This document shows, one piece after another, positions 9,380 through 18,711 of a stretch of 64,000 nt of DNA (positions are counted from its first letter, which is position 1; the number at the start of each line of letters is the position of its first letter). The DNA comes from Lactobacillus crispatus (GTDB taxonomy: Bacteria > Bacillota > Bacilli > Lactobacillales > Lactobacillaceae), in assembly GCF_018987235.1 (NCBI RefSeq), contig NZ_CP072197.1:248001-312000 (forward strand), in the 5' to 3' direction. The position numbers and the translations under genes are program-made. The notes under the pieces are model-generated. The model searched no databases and was not told the origin of the DNA. It worked only from the letters and a program-made list of their open reading frames with translations.

Positions 9380-10765
9380 ATGGAAAAATATGTAGTCGTT
9401 CTTGCCGCAGGTAAGGGCACACGAATGAAGTCAAAGTTGTACAAGGTTTTACACAAAGTTTGTGGTAAAACCATGGTTGAGCATGTTGTTGATACAGCTC
9501 AAGGCGTTAATCCTGCAGAAATCGTTACAATCGTTGGTACAGGTGCTGGCGATGTAGAAAAAGTACTGGCAGACAAGTCTAAGTTTGCTTTCCAAGAAAA
9601 GCAATTAGGTACTGGTGACGCCGTAATGACTGCGCGTGAAGAATTGTGTGACAAAGATGGTGCTACTTTAGTAGTTACTGGTGATACACCACTTTTCACA
9701 ACTGATACATTTAATGAACTATTCAAGTATCATGCAGAAAAAGGCAATGCTGCAACTGTATTGACCGCGAAAGCTCCAAATCCATTTGGCTATGGTCGAA
9801 TTATTCGTGATGATCAAGGCAATGTTTTACGAATTGTAGAACAAAAAGATGGTAAACCAGAAGAATTAAAAGTAAAAGAAATCAATACTGGTGTATTTTG
9901 CTTTGACAATAAAAAATTATTTGAAGCATTGAAGCACGTTAATAATGACAATGCTCAAGGTGAATATTACTTAACTGATGTTTTAGAAATCTTGCGCAAT
10001 AGTGGTGAACGCGTTGGTGCTTACAAGATGCCTGACTTTAGTGAAAGCCTTGGCGTTAATGACCGTATTGCATTAGCTCAAGCTACTAAGACTATGCAAA
10101 GAAGAATTAATGAACAGCATATGCGTGATGGTGTTTCATTTATCGACCCTGATACTGCTTATATTGATGCAGATGTTAAGATTGGCAACGACACTGTAAT
10201 TGAAGGTAATGTTGTGATTAAAGGAAACACAGAAATCGGTAGTGATTGCTACATTACTAGTGGTTCAAGAATCGTTGATTCTAAGATTGGTAATAATGTC
10301 ACTGTTACTTCTTCAACTGTTGAAGAAGCTGAAATGGACGATAATACTGACATCGGTCCTAATTCACACCTTCGTCCTAAGGCAATTATTCGCAAAGGTG
10401 CACATATTGGTAACTTTGTGGAAATTAAGAAGGCTGAGATTGGTGAAAATACTAAAGTAGGTCACTTGACTTATGTTGGAGACGCTACCTTAGGTAAAGA
10501 CATTAACATTGGCTGTGGTACGATCTTCTCTAATTACGATGGTGTAAAGAAGTTCCATACTAATGTTGGTGATCATGCCTTTATTGGCGCTGGCTCAACA
10601 TTGATTGCTCCAATTAATGTTGCGGATCACGCCTTTATTGCAGCTGATACCACTGTTACTAAGGACGTTAATAAATATGACATGGCAATTGGCCGTGGCC
10701 GTCAAGTTAATAAGCCAGATTATTGGCATAAGCTTCCTCTTTCTCAAGATAAAGAATGGGATTAA
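9380..10765 (+). CDS. glmU: Bifunctional GlmU: GlcNAc-1-P uridyltransferase / GlcN-1-P acetyltransferase
   Basis: The 461-residue enzyme makes UDP-GlcNAc for peptidoglycan and teichoic acids. The N-terminal pyrophosphorylase has [12 protein letters not shown]; the second half is a left-handed beta-helix with hexapeptide repeats and the acetyltransferase motif [12 protein letters not shown] place the start at the ATG at 9380 ([11 protein letters not shown]), after AAGAGG. An in-frame ATA-rich extension upstream lacks a ribosome site. The gene follows purR closely, as in Bacillus, and ends at a terminator. Confidence 0.97.
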   Translation: MEKYVVVLAAGKGTRMKSKLYKVLHKVCGKTMVEHVVDTAQGVNPAEIVTIVGTGAGDVEKVLADKSKFAFQEKQLGTGDAVMTAREELCDKDGATLVVTGDTPLFTTDTFNELFKYHAEKGNAATVLTAKAPNPFGYGRIIRDDQGNVLRIVEQKDGKPEELKVKEINTGVFCFDNKKLFEALKHVNNDNAQGEYYLTDVLEILRNSGERVGAYKMPDFSESLGVNDRIALAQATKTMQRRINEQHMRDGVSFIDPDTAYIDADVKIGNDTVIEGNVVIKGNTEIGSDCYITSGSRIVDSKIGNNVTVTSSTVEEAEMDDNTDIGPNSHLRPKAIIRKGAHIGNFVEIKKAEIGENTKVGHLTYVGDATLGKDINIGCGTIFSNYDGVKKFHTNVGDHAFIGAGSTLIAPINVADHAFIAADTTVTKDVNKYDMAIGRGRQVNKPDYWHKLPLSQDKEWD

Positions 10766-10772
10766 GAATAAG

Positions 10773-10803
10773 GCACTAGTGTATCAAGCTAGTGCTTTTT
10801 TGT
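10773..10803 (+). terminator. Terminator after glmU
   Basis: GCACTAG and CTAGTGC form a stem around TGTATCAAG, followed by six T. Confidence 0.88.
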
Positions 10804-10893
10804 TAAGAATTGCTAAATACTTATTGCAAAATAATAATTGAGACCTACAATAAGGTGTACTAATAATAATTTTTACATGAGGTAGGTAATACT

Positions 10894-11646
10894 ATGAAAT
10901 TAAGTCATAAGTTAGTTATGGTTTCAGCAGCTGTTTTGATGGGTGTTAGCCCAGTATTAGGCATGGCAGAAAATACTGTATCTGTTCAAGCTGCTACTAA
11001 GAGTACTAATGGTGTACATAATACTTACGGTAAAAACAGCAAAGTTAAAGTAACTAAGACTATGAAGTTTGTCGACCGTAATGGTAAGAAAACTTCTAAG
11101 ACTGCTCCTAAGGGTGGTAGCTACACTATTTGGAACGTCAAGAATATCGACGGTCAAGTTTACTACAGTATTCAAACTGATTTGAAGTACTGGATTCCTG
11201 CAACTGCAACTGAAGGTACAGTAACTTATAAGTCAGGCAATACTACTTATACTTTAAAGAGTGATGGCAAGAAGGTAACAACTTCTACTTCAACTAAGAA
11301 GGCTGTTAAGAAGACTAATTCAAATAAAAACACTAAAAAAGTAGTTAAAGAATCAACTAAGAAAACTGCCACTAAGACTACTAAAAAAAGCAACTCAGAA
11401 AAGACTACTAAGAAAACTTCATCAAAGAAGACGCCAGTGGCTAAGGCAGTTAAGATAACTACTAAGAATAAGGCTTACGTTTACGACAAGAATGGTAAGC
11501 GTGTAAAAAACTATTTAGGCACTAGTTACATTGGTAAAAAGATCACTGTTAAAGGTTTAGGTACTAAGACCATTAATGGTGTTAAGTATTATGCTTTGCA
11601 ACCAAATCATTATTACATTAAAGCTTCAGATGTAACTGTTAAGTAA
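10894..11646 (+). CDS. SLAP-domain secreted cell-surface protein (250 aa)
   Basis: A Sec signal peptide (residues 1-34, cleavage near VQAA-TK) is followed by a YWIP/YYSI-containing SH3-like segment, a long Lys/Thr/Ser-rich linker (about residues 130-185) and one C-terminal SLAP repeat with the hallmarks AYVYDKNGKR and GVKYYALQ. SLAP domains bind the wall polymer under the S-layer in this genus, so the protein is probably an S-layer-associated exoprotein. Its leader is nearly identical to that of the next gene, so the two are paralogues. The linker is strongly basic, which fits binding to teichoic acid. No catalytic domain is visible. Confidence 0.9.
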   Translation: MKLSHKLVMVSAAVLMGVSPVLGMAENTVSVQAATKSTNGVHNTYGKNSKVKVTKTMKFVDRNGKKTSKTAPKGGSYTIWNVKNIDGQVYYSIQTDLKYWIPATATEGTVTYKSGNTTYTLKSDGKKVTTSTSTKKAVKKTNSNKNTKKVVKESTKKTATKTTKKSNSEKTTKKTSSKKTPVAKAVKITTKNKAYVYDKNGKRVKNYLGTSYIGKKITVKGLGTKTINGVKYYALQPNHYYIKASDVTVK

Positions 11647-11656
11647 TAATTGATAG

Positions 11657-11696
11657 GAAAAAGACACTTTTTCGTTATGAAAAGATGTCTTTTTCG
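11657..11696 (+). terminator. Terminator after the first SLAP gene
   Basis: AAAAAGACA and TGTCTTTTT enclose a partly paired loop. Confidence 0.8.
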
Positions 11697-11776
11697 TTTC
11701 TAAATTGGCAAAAAAATATTTTAGATCTACAATATATAAATGAACTTTAAGTTTAGTAAGAATGAGGTATTTATCG

Positions 11777-13546
11777 ATGAAATTAAGTCATAAATTAGTT
11801 ATGGTCTCAGCAGCTGCATTGATGAGTGTTGCTCCACTTTTGGGTACTGCAGAAAACGTCAACACTGTTCAAGCTGCTCCTAAGAAGACTACTTCAAAGA
11901 AGACAGCAAGCAACAAGATCACTTTGGTACGTAATGCTTATGTGTACGATAAGAATGGTAAGCGTCTTGATAAGTACATGGGCAGTGCAAAATACACTAC
12001 TATTGCTAAAGGCGTAACTGTTACTTCAACTGGCACTAAGACTATCAATGGTGTAAAGTACTACGATCTTGGCGGTGGTGCTTATATCAAGGCTGTTAAC
12101 GTAGATGGTAAAGCTGCGTCATCAACTTCATCACTGTCAAAGGGTACTAAGGCTAAGTTTGTTTCTAACTCATACATTTATGACAAGAACGGTAAACGTA
12201 TCAGCAAGTACCAAGGCAAATCTAAGTTTGTTAAGGGTGATTCAGTCACTACTTACGGTATTCAAACCATTAACGGTAAGAAGTATTACCAACTTGACAA
12301 GAAGGGTACTGCTTTTGTACGAACTGTTAACATTGATGGTAAAACCACTTCAAACCAAGAATCATCTGTTTCAAATGATGCAGAATCAACTAAAAAATAT
12401 GACTACTCATTAAAGAAGAATGCTTATATTTATGATAATAATGGTAAGCGCATCAACAAGTACCAAGGTAAGTCTAAGCTTTTAAAGGGTGCCGCAATTG
12501 ATGTTTATGGCATTGAAACCATTAAGGGTAAGGATTACTACCAACTTGACAAGAAAGGCACTGCTTTTGTTAAGGCAAGTAATGTAACTAGAACCGTTAA
12601 GGCAACTTCAATTACCATGAAGAAGAATGCTTACATCTACAATGGTAACGGTGACACCAAGAAGAAGACAGTTAAGAAGGGTAAGACTGTTAAAGCTACT
12701 GAAGCAAGATACATTGGTACTAAGCTTTACTACAAGATTAGTGATAATCAATTCGTTAAGGCTGCTAATGTAGGTAAAATTTCAGGCCCAGAACTAGAAC
12801 CAGTTAACGAACCAGATGGTGCTGCTACTGTTGATACTGGTGATAATACTGTAGATCCAAACGTAACCAAGGTAACTACGATTAATGTTGCTCCACTTTA
12901 CAATATTAAGGGACAACCAGATAACGTTAGAGCATTTGGCGAAGGTCAAAGTCAACAAGTTTCAGAATTGAGATATATTGCAACTTCTGCAACTGCTACT
13001 CCAGAATTATTCTATAAATTATCAAGCGGTAGAGGCTATTTAAAGGATTCAGACGTTGCTGTAAGTGGTAAGACATTAACTCCTGTTAACACTCCGGAAC
13101 AAGCTAGAGAAGACGTTACTGTTGCCACAGCAGCTAACAAGGCTAAGTTGCTCCAAGACATTAATGAAGCAACTAGCGTTAAGGGTTCAGAAGCTTACAA
13201 GCTCGCTTCAAGTGATGTAAAGGCTGCATATGACAAGGCAATCAGTGATGGTACAACTGTTAACAACGATGCTACAGCTACTATTGCTCAAGTTAACGAA
13301 GCAGATGCTGCTATTGTTAGTGCAAAGGCTAAACTTGATGGCAAGAGAGTTGCTGTTGCTAACATGACCAATTTAACTTCAGATGAAATGGCAGCTATTA
13401 TTAAGGTTGTAGCTAATGCTAATAATGTAGCAGAAAGTTCTGTTCAATTAACTACTAACGGTAGTTTATCAATTAGTGTTAACGGAGCTGCACAAATTTT
13501 GAACTTAGGCGATTATGTAACACAAGCTGCAGTTGCAAACAACTAA
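11777..13546 (+). CDS. Multi-SLAP-domain secreted surface protein (589 aa)
   Basis: The ATG at 11777 follows ATGAGG at good spacing; an upstream in-frame ATG at 11762 overlaps that site and is rejected. After a signal peptide (1-34) come three clear SLAP repeats, each with a Y(V/I)YD-NGKR core and KYY-L, a fourth degenerate repeat (AYIYNGNG) and a more distant fifth (APLYNIKGQ). The C-terminal 150 residues are Ala/Asp-rich and probably helical, resembling FIVAR-type linkers. No LPXTG motif is present, so attachment should be non-covalent through the SLAP repeats. It is probably an S-layer-associated protein; its ligand is unknown. Confidence 0.9.
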   Translation: MKLSHKLVMVSAAALMSVAPLLGTAENVNTVQAAPKKTTSKKTASNKITLVRNAYVYDKNGKRLDKYMGSAKYTTIAKGVTVTSTGTKTINGVKYYDLGGGAYIKAVNVDGKAASSTSSLSKGTKAKFVSNSYIYDKNGKRISKYQGKSKFVKGDSVTTYGIQTINGKKYYQLDKKGTAFVRTVNIDGKTTSNQESSVSNDAESTKKYDYSLKKNAYIYDNNGKRINKYQGKSKLLKGAAIDVYGIETIKGKDYYQLDKKGTAFVKASNVTRTVKATSITMKKNAYIYNGNGDTKKKTVKKGKTVKATEARYIGTKLYYKISDNQFVKAANVGKISGPELEPVNEPDGAATVDTGDNTVDPNVTKVTTINVAPLYNIKGQPDNVRAFGEGQSQQVSELRYIATSATATPELFYKLSSGRGYLKDSDVAVSGKTLTPVNTPEQAREDVTVATAANKAKLLQDINEATSVKGSEAYKLASSDVKAAYDKAISDGTTVNNDATATIAQVNEADAAIVSAKAKLDGKRVAVANMTNLTSDEMAAIIKVVANANNVAESSVQLTTNGSLSISVNGAAQILNLGDYVTQAAVANN

Positions 13547-13559
13547 AAATATATAAAAT

Positions 13560-13598
13560 AAGACGTAGTATCTAAAATGACACTACGTCTTATTTTTT
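13560..13598 (+). terminator. Terminator after the second SLAP gene
   Basis: AAGACGTAGT and ACTACGTCTT form a near-perfect stem, followed by ATTTTTT. Confidence 0.9.
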
Positions 13599-13690
13599 AG
13601 GATATTTTCGTTGTACTAGAAAGTACAAATATATTCTAACTTTTTTAGCGATTAATAGTTAGTGCTTTTTTATGGTTGCGGCAAAATTCT

Positions 13691-13699
13691 TGCTATAAT
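13691..13699 (+). promoter_or_regulatory. Extended -10 promoter for prs
   Basis: TGCTATAAT is a consensus extended -10; no good -35 is visible at the right distance. It gives a leader of about 70 bases before prs. Confidence 0.65.
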
Positions 13700-13773
13700 T
13701 AAGGAGAATGTGGTTCTTTTTAGAGCAACTTTTGCTAAAATAGAGCTGGTTAAATATTTTTACGGAGGAAATT

Positions 13774-14748
13774 ATGTCCTATAAAGACGATATGATGATC
13801 TTCGCCCTTAACTCAAATGTACCATTAGCACAAAAGATTGCGGATCGTGTGGGTGTTCCACTTTCCAAGTCTAGTGTTGAACGTTTCAGTGATGGCGAAA
13901 TTCAAATTAATATTGATGAAACTGTGCGTGGTAAAGATGTCTACCTTGTACAATCAACCAGTAAGCCAGTTAATGACAATTTAATGGAATTGTTGATTAT
14001 GATTGACGCTGTACGTCGTGCAAGTGCTCGTACAATTAACATTGTGATGCCTTACTACGGTTATGCTCGTCAAGATCGTAAGACTCGTGCTCGTGAACCA
14101 ATTACTGCTAAATTGGTTGCAGACATGCTTCAAGCTGCAGGTGCTGATCGCATTCTTTCACTTGACTTACATGCACCACAAATTCAAGGTTTCTTTGATA
14201 TTCCAGTTGATAACTTAATGGGTGCTCCACTTTTGGCAGACTACTTCTTGCGTAACGGCTTAGAGAAGGACGCTGTTGTAGTTTCACCAGATCACGGTGG
14301 TGTTACTCGTGCTAGAAAGCTTGCTGAATTCTTAGGTTGCCCAATTGCCATCGTTGATAAGCGTCGTCCAAAGGCTAATGTTGCTGAAGTTATGAACATT
14401 ATCGGTGACGTTAAGGGTAAGCGTGCTATCATCATTGATGACATGATTGATACTGCTGGTACTATTACTTTAGCTGCTCAAGCCTTAATTGATGCAGGTG
14501 CTACTGAAGTTTATGCTAGTGCAACTCATGCTGTTCTATCTGGTCCAGCTATTAAGAGATTGAACGATTCACCAATTAAGAATTTGGTTTTGACTGATTC
14601 AATCAATCAACCAGCAGAGAAGAAGCTTGACAAGATGCTTTTGGTATCAGTTGGTCCATTGATGGGTGATGCTATTAAGTGTATCCAAAACCATGAAGCA
14701 CTTAGCCCATTGTTCAACACCAGATACGAAGCTGACAAGAACAAGTAA
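13774..14748 (+). CDS. prs: Ribose-phosphate pyrophosphokinase
   Basis: This 324-residue class I PRPP synthetase converts ribose-5-phosphate and ATP to PRPP, feeding purine, pyrimidine, NAD, His and Trp synthesis. Motifs seen: [10 protein letters not shown], the ATP-binding [14 protein letters not shown], the divalent-cation site [12 protein letters not shown], and the PRPP loop [12 protein letters not shown]. The ribosome site is GGAGG. PRPP is also the effector of PurR encoded 5 kb upstream. It is a single-gene unit between a promoter and a terminator. Confidence 0.97.
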   Translation: MSYKDDMMIFALNSNVPLAQKIADRVGVPLSKSSVERFSDGEIQINIDETVRGKDVYLVQSTSKPVNDNLMELLIMIDAVRRASARTINIVMPYYGYARQDRKTRAREPITAKLVADMLQAAGADRILSLDLHAPQIQGFFDIPVDNLMGAPLLADYFLRNGLEKDAVVVSPDHGGVTRARKLAEFLGCPIAIVDKRRPKANVAEVMNIIGDVKGKRAIIIDDMIDTAGTITLAAQALIDAGATEVYASATHAVLSGPAIKRLNDSPIKNLVLTDSINQPAEKKLDKMLLVSVGPLMGDAIKCIQNHEALSPLFNTRYEADKNK

Positions 14749-14764
14749 GATAAAATTTGATAAT

Positions 14765-14806
14765 AAAAAATGGCTAGCCGAGAGGTTAGTCATTTTATTT
14801 TTTTTG
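14765..14806 (+). terminator. Terminator after prs
   Basis: AATGGCTAGCC pairs with GGTTAGTCATT, followed by a T-rich tail. Confidence 0.82.
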
Positions 14807-14824
14807 GAAAAAATCATCACCATT

Positions 14825-14889
14825 TATAATAAATAAGAGTGTATAAAAATACACATGAGAAACATCTATAATTAGAGATAGATGTTTTT
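14825..14889 (+). promoter_or_regulatory. Promoter, operator-like palindrome and attenuator-like hairpin before the ROK gene
   Basis: TATAAT at 14825-14830 is followed by the perfect palindrome GTGTAT-AAAA-ATACAC (14839-14854) and then a hairpin, AAACATCTAT with ATAGATGTTT (14860-14886), ending in TTTTTC. The palindrome is well placed to be an operator and the hairpin looks like a weak terminator. The regulator is unknown. Confidence 0.5.
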
Positions 14890-14909
14890 CATTTAAAGAG
14901 GACAAAATT

Positions 14910-15830
14910 ATGACACAATATTTATCATTCGATATTGGCGGGACTAACTTGAAATATGCATTAATTGATCAAGAAGGGCATATTCTTGAAAAAGACCGGG
15001 TAAAGACTAATACTGAAAACCTAGATGCATTCATGCAGACGATGTATGAAGTCGCCGACAAGTATCAAGGAAAGTTCGCTGGCATTGCAGTCTGTGCTCC
15101 TGGTAAGATTGATACCAAGAATAAAATTATCTATTTTGGTGGAGCCTTGCCATTCTTAGATGGCTTGAATTTAGAAGAGACTTTAGGTAAAAAATATAAT
15201 GTACCAGTTGGCGTAGAAAATGATGGTAAAGCAGCTGCTTTGTCAGAGCAATGGCTAGGCGAATTGCATGACGTCAATACTGGGATCGCAATTACCTTAG
15301 GCACTGGTGTTGGCGGCGGTGTCATAGTTGATAATCGTATTTTACATGGCTGGACTTTTCAAGCTGGCGAATTGAGTTGGATGATTACGAATTCAAGTAT
15401 TGGTACTAGGAATATGGCTGCTTATGCTGGCTTTAGTTGTTCTGCGGTTAATATGATCAAAAAAGTTAACCTGGCTTTGGGGAATATCGATCTTGATAAC
15501 GGCTTGACCGCGTTTGAGGCAATTAACAATGGCGATTTAAGAGCACTAGCCGTTTTTAAACGCTATTGCCGCAATGTAGCAATCATGATCCTCAATATTC
15601 AGGCAGTAATCAATGGCTCTAAAGTAATTATTGGTGGCGGGATTAGTGCACAGCCAATTTTGATTGAAGAAATTAACAATCAATTTGATAAAATTTTGCA
15701 GAATAATCCAATGTTGAATAATCAAGTGATTAAGCCGGTGATTGTGGCTGCTAAGCATGGCAATGATTCTAACTTATATGGTGCACTTTATGCATTACTG
15801 TTGGAATTAAATGACGAAGAAGTTAGGTAA
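14910..15830 (+). CDS. ROK family sugar kinase/regulator-like protein
   Basis: The 306-residue protein has the ROK/ASKHA phosphate-binding start FDIGGTNLKYALID, the catalytic-type VENDGKAAAL and TLGTGVGGGVI. It has no N-terminal helix-turn-helix, so it is kinase-like rather than an XylR/NagC repressor. The zinc motif CxCGxxGC of canonical ROK glucokinases is absent; the equivalent region reads AGFSCSAVNM. Glucose, fructose or amino sugars are possible substrates, and the sequence does not decide. It is transcribed alone, with its own promoter and a shared terminator downstream. Confidence 0.85.
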   Translation: MTQYLSFDIGGTNLKYALIDQEGHILEKDRVKTNTENLDAFMQTMYEVADKYQGKFAGIAVCAPGKIDTKNKIIYFGGALPFLDGLNLEETLGKKYNVPVGVENDGKAAALSEQWLGELHDVNTGIAITLGTGVGGGVIVDNRILHGWTFQAGELSWMITNSSIGTRNMAAYAGFSCSAVNMIKKVNLALGNIDLDNGLTAFEAINNGDLRALAVFKRYCRNVAIMILNIQAVINGSKVIIGGGISAQPILIEEINNQFDKILQNNPMLNNQVIKPVIVAAKHGNDSNLYGALYALLLELNDEEVR

Positions 15831-15842
15831 ATATTGCAACAC

Positions 15843-15872
15843 AAAAAAGGGATGCGTCGCATCCCTTTTTTA
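15843..15872. terminator. Bidirectional terminator
   Basis: A perfect palindrome, AAAAAAGGGATGCG with its complement, serves the ROK gene on the plus strand and the small gene on the minus strand. Confidence 0.88.
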
Positions 15873-15890
15873 CATGAGCTAAATAATAAT

Positions 15891-16169
15891 TTAATCTTTG
15901 CCAGAAACAATCTTGGCAATCGCAATGCTGGCACTAGCAACGCAAGCTACCATGGCGGTTTTACAACTAATCTTGACTACGTCTTTTACCAAATCCTTAT
16001 TTTCATGAATGAAGTCAAAAGACATTTTAGTATAGTCCATGCAATAACCATGAACTGTGTCCATCAAGTCTTTAACTTGAGTATAGCCGCTCTTAGGTTC
16101 TGCCTTTACTTCATCTTCTGGATTAATTTGAGTTCTTACATCTGTATTTAAATCATGTCTGTTCATCAT
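15891..16169 (-). CDS. Small hypothetical protein (92 aa)
   Basis: The start is the ATG at 16169 (MMNRHDLNTDV), just after GAGG; a longer in-frame start lacks a ribosome site and overlaps the upstream gene. The first half is polar; residues 70-88 (AMVACVASASIAIAKIV) form a short hydrophobic, Ala-rich helix that may touch the membrane. It follows the HD-domain gene by about 30 bases on the same strand, so the two are probably co-transcribed. I do not recognise a family. Confidence 0.6.
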   Translation of the reverse strand: MMNRHDLNTDVRTQINPEDEVKAEPKSGYTQVKDLMDTVHGYCMDYTKMSFDFIHENKDLVKDVVKISCKTAMVACVASASIAIAKIVSGKD

Positions 16170-16200
16170 AAATACCTCGATTCTAGGATTTACCTTAATT

Positions 16201-17574
16201 TTACTTCTTTTGCTCACGTTTTGGTCTTCTCAAATATCTTAAGGCACCATTCTTAATATATTTTTGAAATTGCTCATAAAGTGGATCGAAAATTTGCGGC
16301 TGATCTTCATCGTGACTGAGCATAGTTTTAGGGAAGAAGAAGCGTTCATCTCCTTGGAAAGTACCATTTAATGCGCGAACCAATGGGCTGAGTTGGGATA
16401 ACTCAATCATGCTGCCGTCGTCTTGCATAATTTCAATTTGACTATTAGCATTTTTCCCCGTTGGCTTATAAGCATCATATGGTTCATCGAATGCGGAATT
16501 GGTAGCGGTATAGTAATCAGGATTAAAGCCAGCTTGCTTGATTAGGCTCTTGAGCTTAGGTAAAAGATTTTTGGTTTCTTCATCGATTCGGACACTAGCT
16601 AGCGGTTCTCTGTACAAGTAACGCTTGGCTATGTCAGATAAGATTGGATCTTGTGCCTGGGTCCACATAGAAAAATTAGTTTCCATTACTCCATCATCAA
16701 GCTTTAAATAATCGTCTAAAGTCCAATTGCCTTCAAGGAATTTAGCCAAGCTAGGTGTAACTTGCAGATTTCCCTTTTTATAAACAGCTTGAGCGCGCTC
16801 TAAAAGGTGATGCAAGATGACTTCCATTGAGCGTCCTACGCGGTGGAAGTAGACCTGTTGGTACATCTGATAGCGTGACACGATATAGTCTTCAACGGCA
16901 TGCATCCCATTGTTGGTAAAACAAATACCATTTTGATAAGGACGGATTACCCGTAAAATTCTTGATAAATCGAACCTACCATAGTTAACTCCGGTGAAAT
17001 AAGCATCCCGCTGCAAATAATCCATCCGGTCAGCGTCAGCTTGACTTGAGATCATTTTAACCACTTGCGGATTAGGATAAGTCTTAGCGATTACGCTGGC
17101 GACTAATTCAGGAAAGTTAGGTGCAACTTGTTTTAATGCATGGTTAATTTCTGTATTAGGGTCAGTAATGATCTTTTGTCCAATTTTTTCATGATTGGTG
17201 CCAAAAAGGTGCTCGAATGTGTGCGAATAGGGCCCGTGACCGATGTCATGAAGCAATCCGGCACATTCTACCAGTAATCGATTATCATCGTTCCAGAGAC
17301 CGTCTCCTGGCGTAATTGAGGGATATTTTTTGCTAAAGATATCGCAAATTCTTCTCGTTAATTCATAAACGCCTAAGTTGTGCTCAAATCTAGTGTGAGT
17401 TGCACCTGGAAAAACATAGCTAACAGGACCTAACTGTTTAATGCGACGCATGCGTTGAAATTCTTTAGACTTCAGTATGTCCAAAACAACTTTATCTTCA
17501 ATATGAATATAGCCGTGAACCGGATCACGGAGAACAACCTCTTGTTTTAATTTTTCGCTTTGAAATCTTGCCAT
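16201..17574 (-). CDS. HD-domain phosphohydrolase (YwfO/dGTPase-like)
   Basis: This 457-residue protein carries the HD metal motif: H in FEHNLGVYEL, then the LLHDIGHGPYSHTFEH box, and a later Asp in SQADADRMDYL. It resembles B. subtilis YwfO and Enterococcus EF1143, an allosterically controlled dNTP triphosphohydrolase, so dNTP hydrolysis is the best guess. ATG follows a weak GGTGGA. It is divergent from the DUF1934 gene, sharing an AT-rich gap of about 110 bp. Bacillus also has ywfO and ywiB near rpoE-pyrG. Confidence 0.88.
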   Translation of the reverse strand: MARFQSEKLKQEVVLRDPVHGYIHIEDKVVLDILKSKEFQRMRRIKQLGPVSYVFPGATHTRFEHNLGVYELTRRICDIFSKKYPSITPGDGLWNDDNRLLVECAGLLHDIGHGPYSHTFEHLFGTNHEKIGQKIITDPNTEINHALKQVAPNFPELVASVIAKTYPNPQVVKMISSQADADRMDYLQRDAYFTGVNYGRFDLSRILRVIRPYQNGICFTNNGMHAVEDYIVSRYQMYQQVYFHRVGRSMEVILHHLLERAQAVYKKGNLQVTPSLAKFLEGNWTLDDYLKLDDGVMETNFSMWTQAQDPILSDIAKRYLYREPLASVRIDEETKNLLPKLKSLIKQAGFNPDYYTATNSAFDEPYDAYKPTGKNANSQIEIMQDDGSMIELSQLSPLVRALNGTFQGDERFFFPKTMLSHDEDQPQIFDPLYEQFQKYIKNGALRYLRRPKREQKK

Positions 17575-17688
17575 AAAAATCCACCAAGTTTAATTTATTA
17601 ATTTTTTGAACTATATATAATAAAATAGATTATATCTAACTAAAATTATATCAGAGATATAGTAATAATGTTTAAAGGGGGCGCTTGT

Positions 17689-18093
17689 TTGACAGCAATT
17701 ACGATTGATTTGACTAGTAAAATTACTCAAGACAATGAGACAGAGACTTTTACGCGACATGCGCAAGGGCAATTGACTGAGGAAGGCGACGTCACACGAA
17801 TTTCTTATGCCGAAGAAGGGCAAATTCCAGTGAAGATGCTTCTAAAGGAGAATGAATTGTTGATTCGCCGCGGCGTTGACAGCAATAATTATTCTTTAAT
17901 GAAATTTATTCCGGGTGAAAAAGGCAACTGCCGCTATGTAGTTGAAGGGCGCCGCATGGACATGACCAGCGTGACTAACTTGCTTGAATATCAGAGTCAA
18001 GATGATGGTTCACGTAAACTTCGGGTTGAATATGACCTCTTTAATGGACTATACTTAATAGGTAACTATGCAGTCACGTTGATTTTTACTTAA
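17689..18093 (+). CDS. DUF1934 (YwiB-like) beta-barrel protein
   Basis: I choose the TTG at 17689 (product starts MTAITIDLTSKI, 134 residues) because AAAGGGGG lies nine bases upstream; the ATG at 17668 would place that site inside the gene. The protein is all-beta with a calycin-like pattern ending in GLYLIGNYAVTLIF, as in the B. subtilis YwiB family. Function is unknown. It precedes rpoE by about 45 bases and probably shares its transcript. Confidence 0.82.
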   Translation: MTAITIDLTSKITQDNETETFTRHAQGQLTEEGDVTRISYAEEGQIPVKMLLKENELLIRRGVDSNNYSLMKFIPGEKGNCRYVVEGRRMDMTSVTNLLEYQSQDDGSRKLRVEYDLFNGLYLIGNYAVTLIFT

Positions 18094-18139
18094 AGGCCTA
18101 GTAGAATAGTAAAGATTGTATAAGAGAGGACGTACAGCT

Positions 18140-18595
18140 GTGGGATTAGACAAATTTAAAGACAAAAATCGCGATGAATTGTCAATGATCGAAGTTGCTC
18201 GTGCAATTTTGGAAGACAATGGCAAGAGAATGGCATTTGCCGATATTGTTAATGCCGTACAAAAATACTTGAATAAGAGTGACGAAGAAATTCGTGAGCG
18301 TTTACCACAATTCTATACTAATATGAACACTGATGGTGAATTTATCTCAATGGGTGAAAATGTTTGGGCACTTCGTTCATGGTTCCCATATGAATCAGTT
18401 GATGAAGAAGTTAACCACCCTGAGGATGAAGAAGAAGACGATTCACGTAAGCACCATAAGAAGGTTAATGCCTTCTTAGCTAGTGCAACTGGTGATGATG
18501 ACATTATCGACTACGATAACGATGATCCAGAAGATGACGACTTAGACGCCACAGACGATGATACTGATGACGATTATGGCGACGAAGATAATTAA
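18140..18595 (+). CDS. rpoE: RNA polymerase delta subunit
   Basis: The GTG at 18140 follows AGAGAGGA and gives a 151-residue product. The N-terminal HARE-HTH domain (about 1-90; SMIEVARAILEDNG, ALRSWFPYE) is followed by an extremely acidic Asp/Glu tail, as in all delta subunits. Delta displaces nucleic acid from RNA polymerase, helps recycling and sharpens sensing of initiating NTP levels. It lies directly upstream of pyrG, the usual Firmicute order. Confidence 0.96.
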   Translation: MGLDKFKDKNRDELSMIEVARAILEDNGKRMAFADIVNAVQKYLNKSDEEIRERLPQFYTNMNTDGEFISMGENVWALRSWFPYESVDEEVNHPEDEEEDDSRKHHKKVNAFLASATGDDDIIDYDNDDPEDDDLDATDDDTDDDYGDEDN

Positions 18596-18600
18596 TTTGC

Positions 18601-18629
18601 TTGACTTAAGAAGAAAAAGCAGATAATAT
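18601..18629 (+). promoter_or_regulatory. pyrG promoter
   Basis: TTGACT (18601-18606), 17 bp, TAATAT (18624-18629). Seven bases further the transcript would begin with GGGC at 18637, the initiation sequence known from CTP-controlled pyrG promoters. Confidence 0.85.
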
Positions 18630-18636
18630 TTTTGTT

Positions 18637-18684
18637 GGGCACCCTATGTGCGTTTAGCTCCCCGTTAGTGGGAGCTTTTTTGTT
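18637..18684 (+). promoter_or_regulatory. pyrG leader attenuator controlled by reiterative transcription
   Basis: The transcript starts GGGC, and the terminator stem begins AGCTCCCC and closes with GGGAGCT followed by six T. In B. subtilis and Lactococcus, low CTP makes polymerase stutter at GGGC and add extra G residues that pair with the CUCCC arm, blocking the terminator. All elements are present here. Confidence 0.85.
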
Positions 18685-18711
18685 TAAAGGATAAGTTAAA
18701 AGGAGCAGAAC

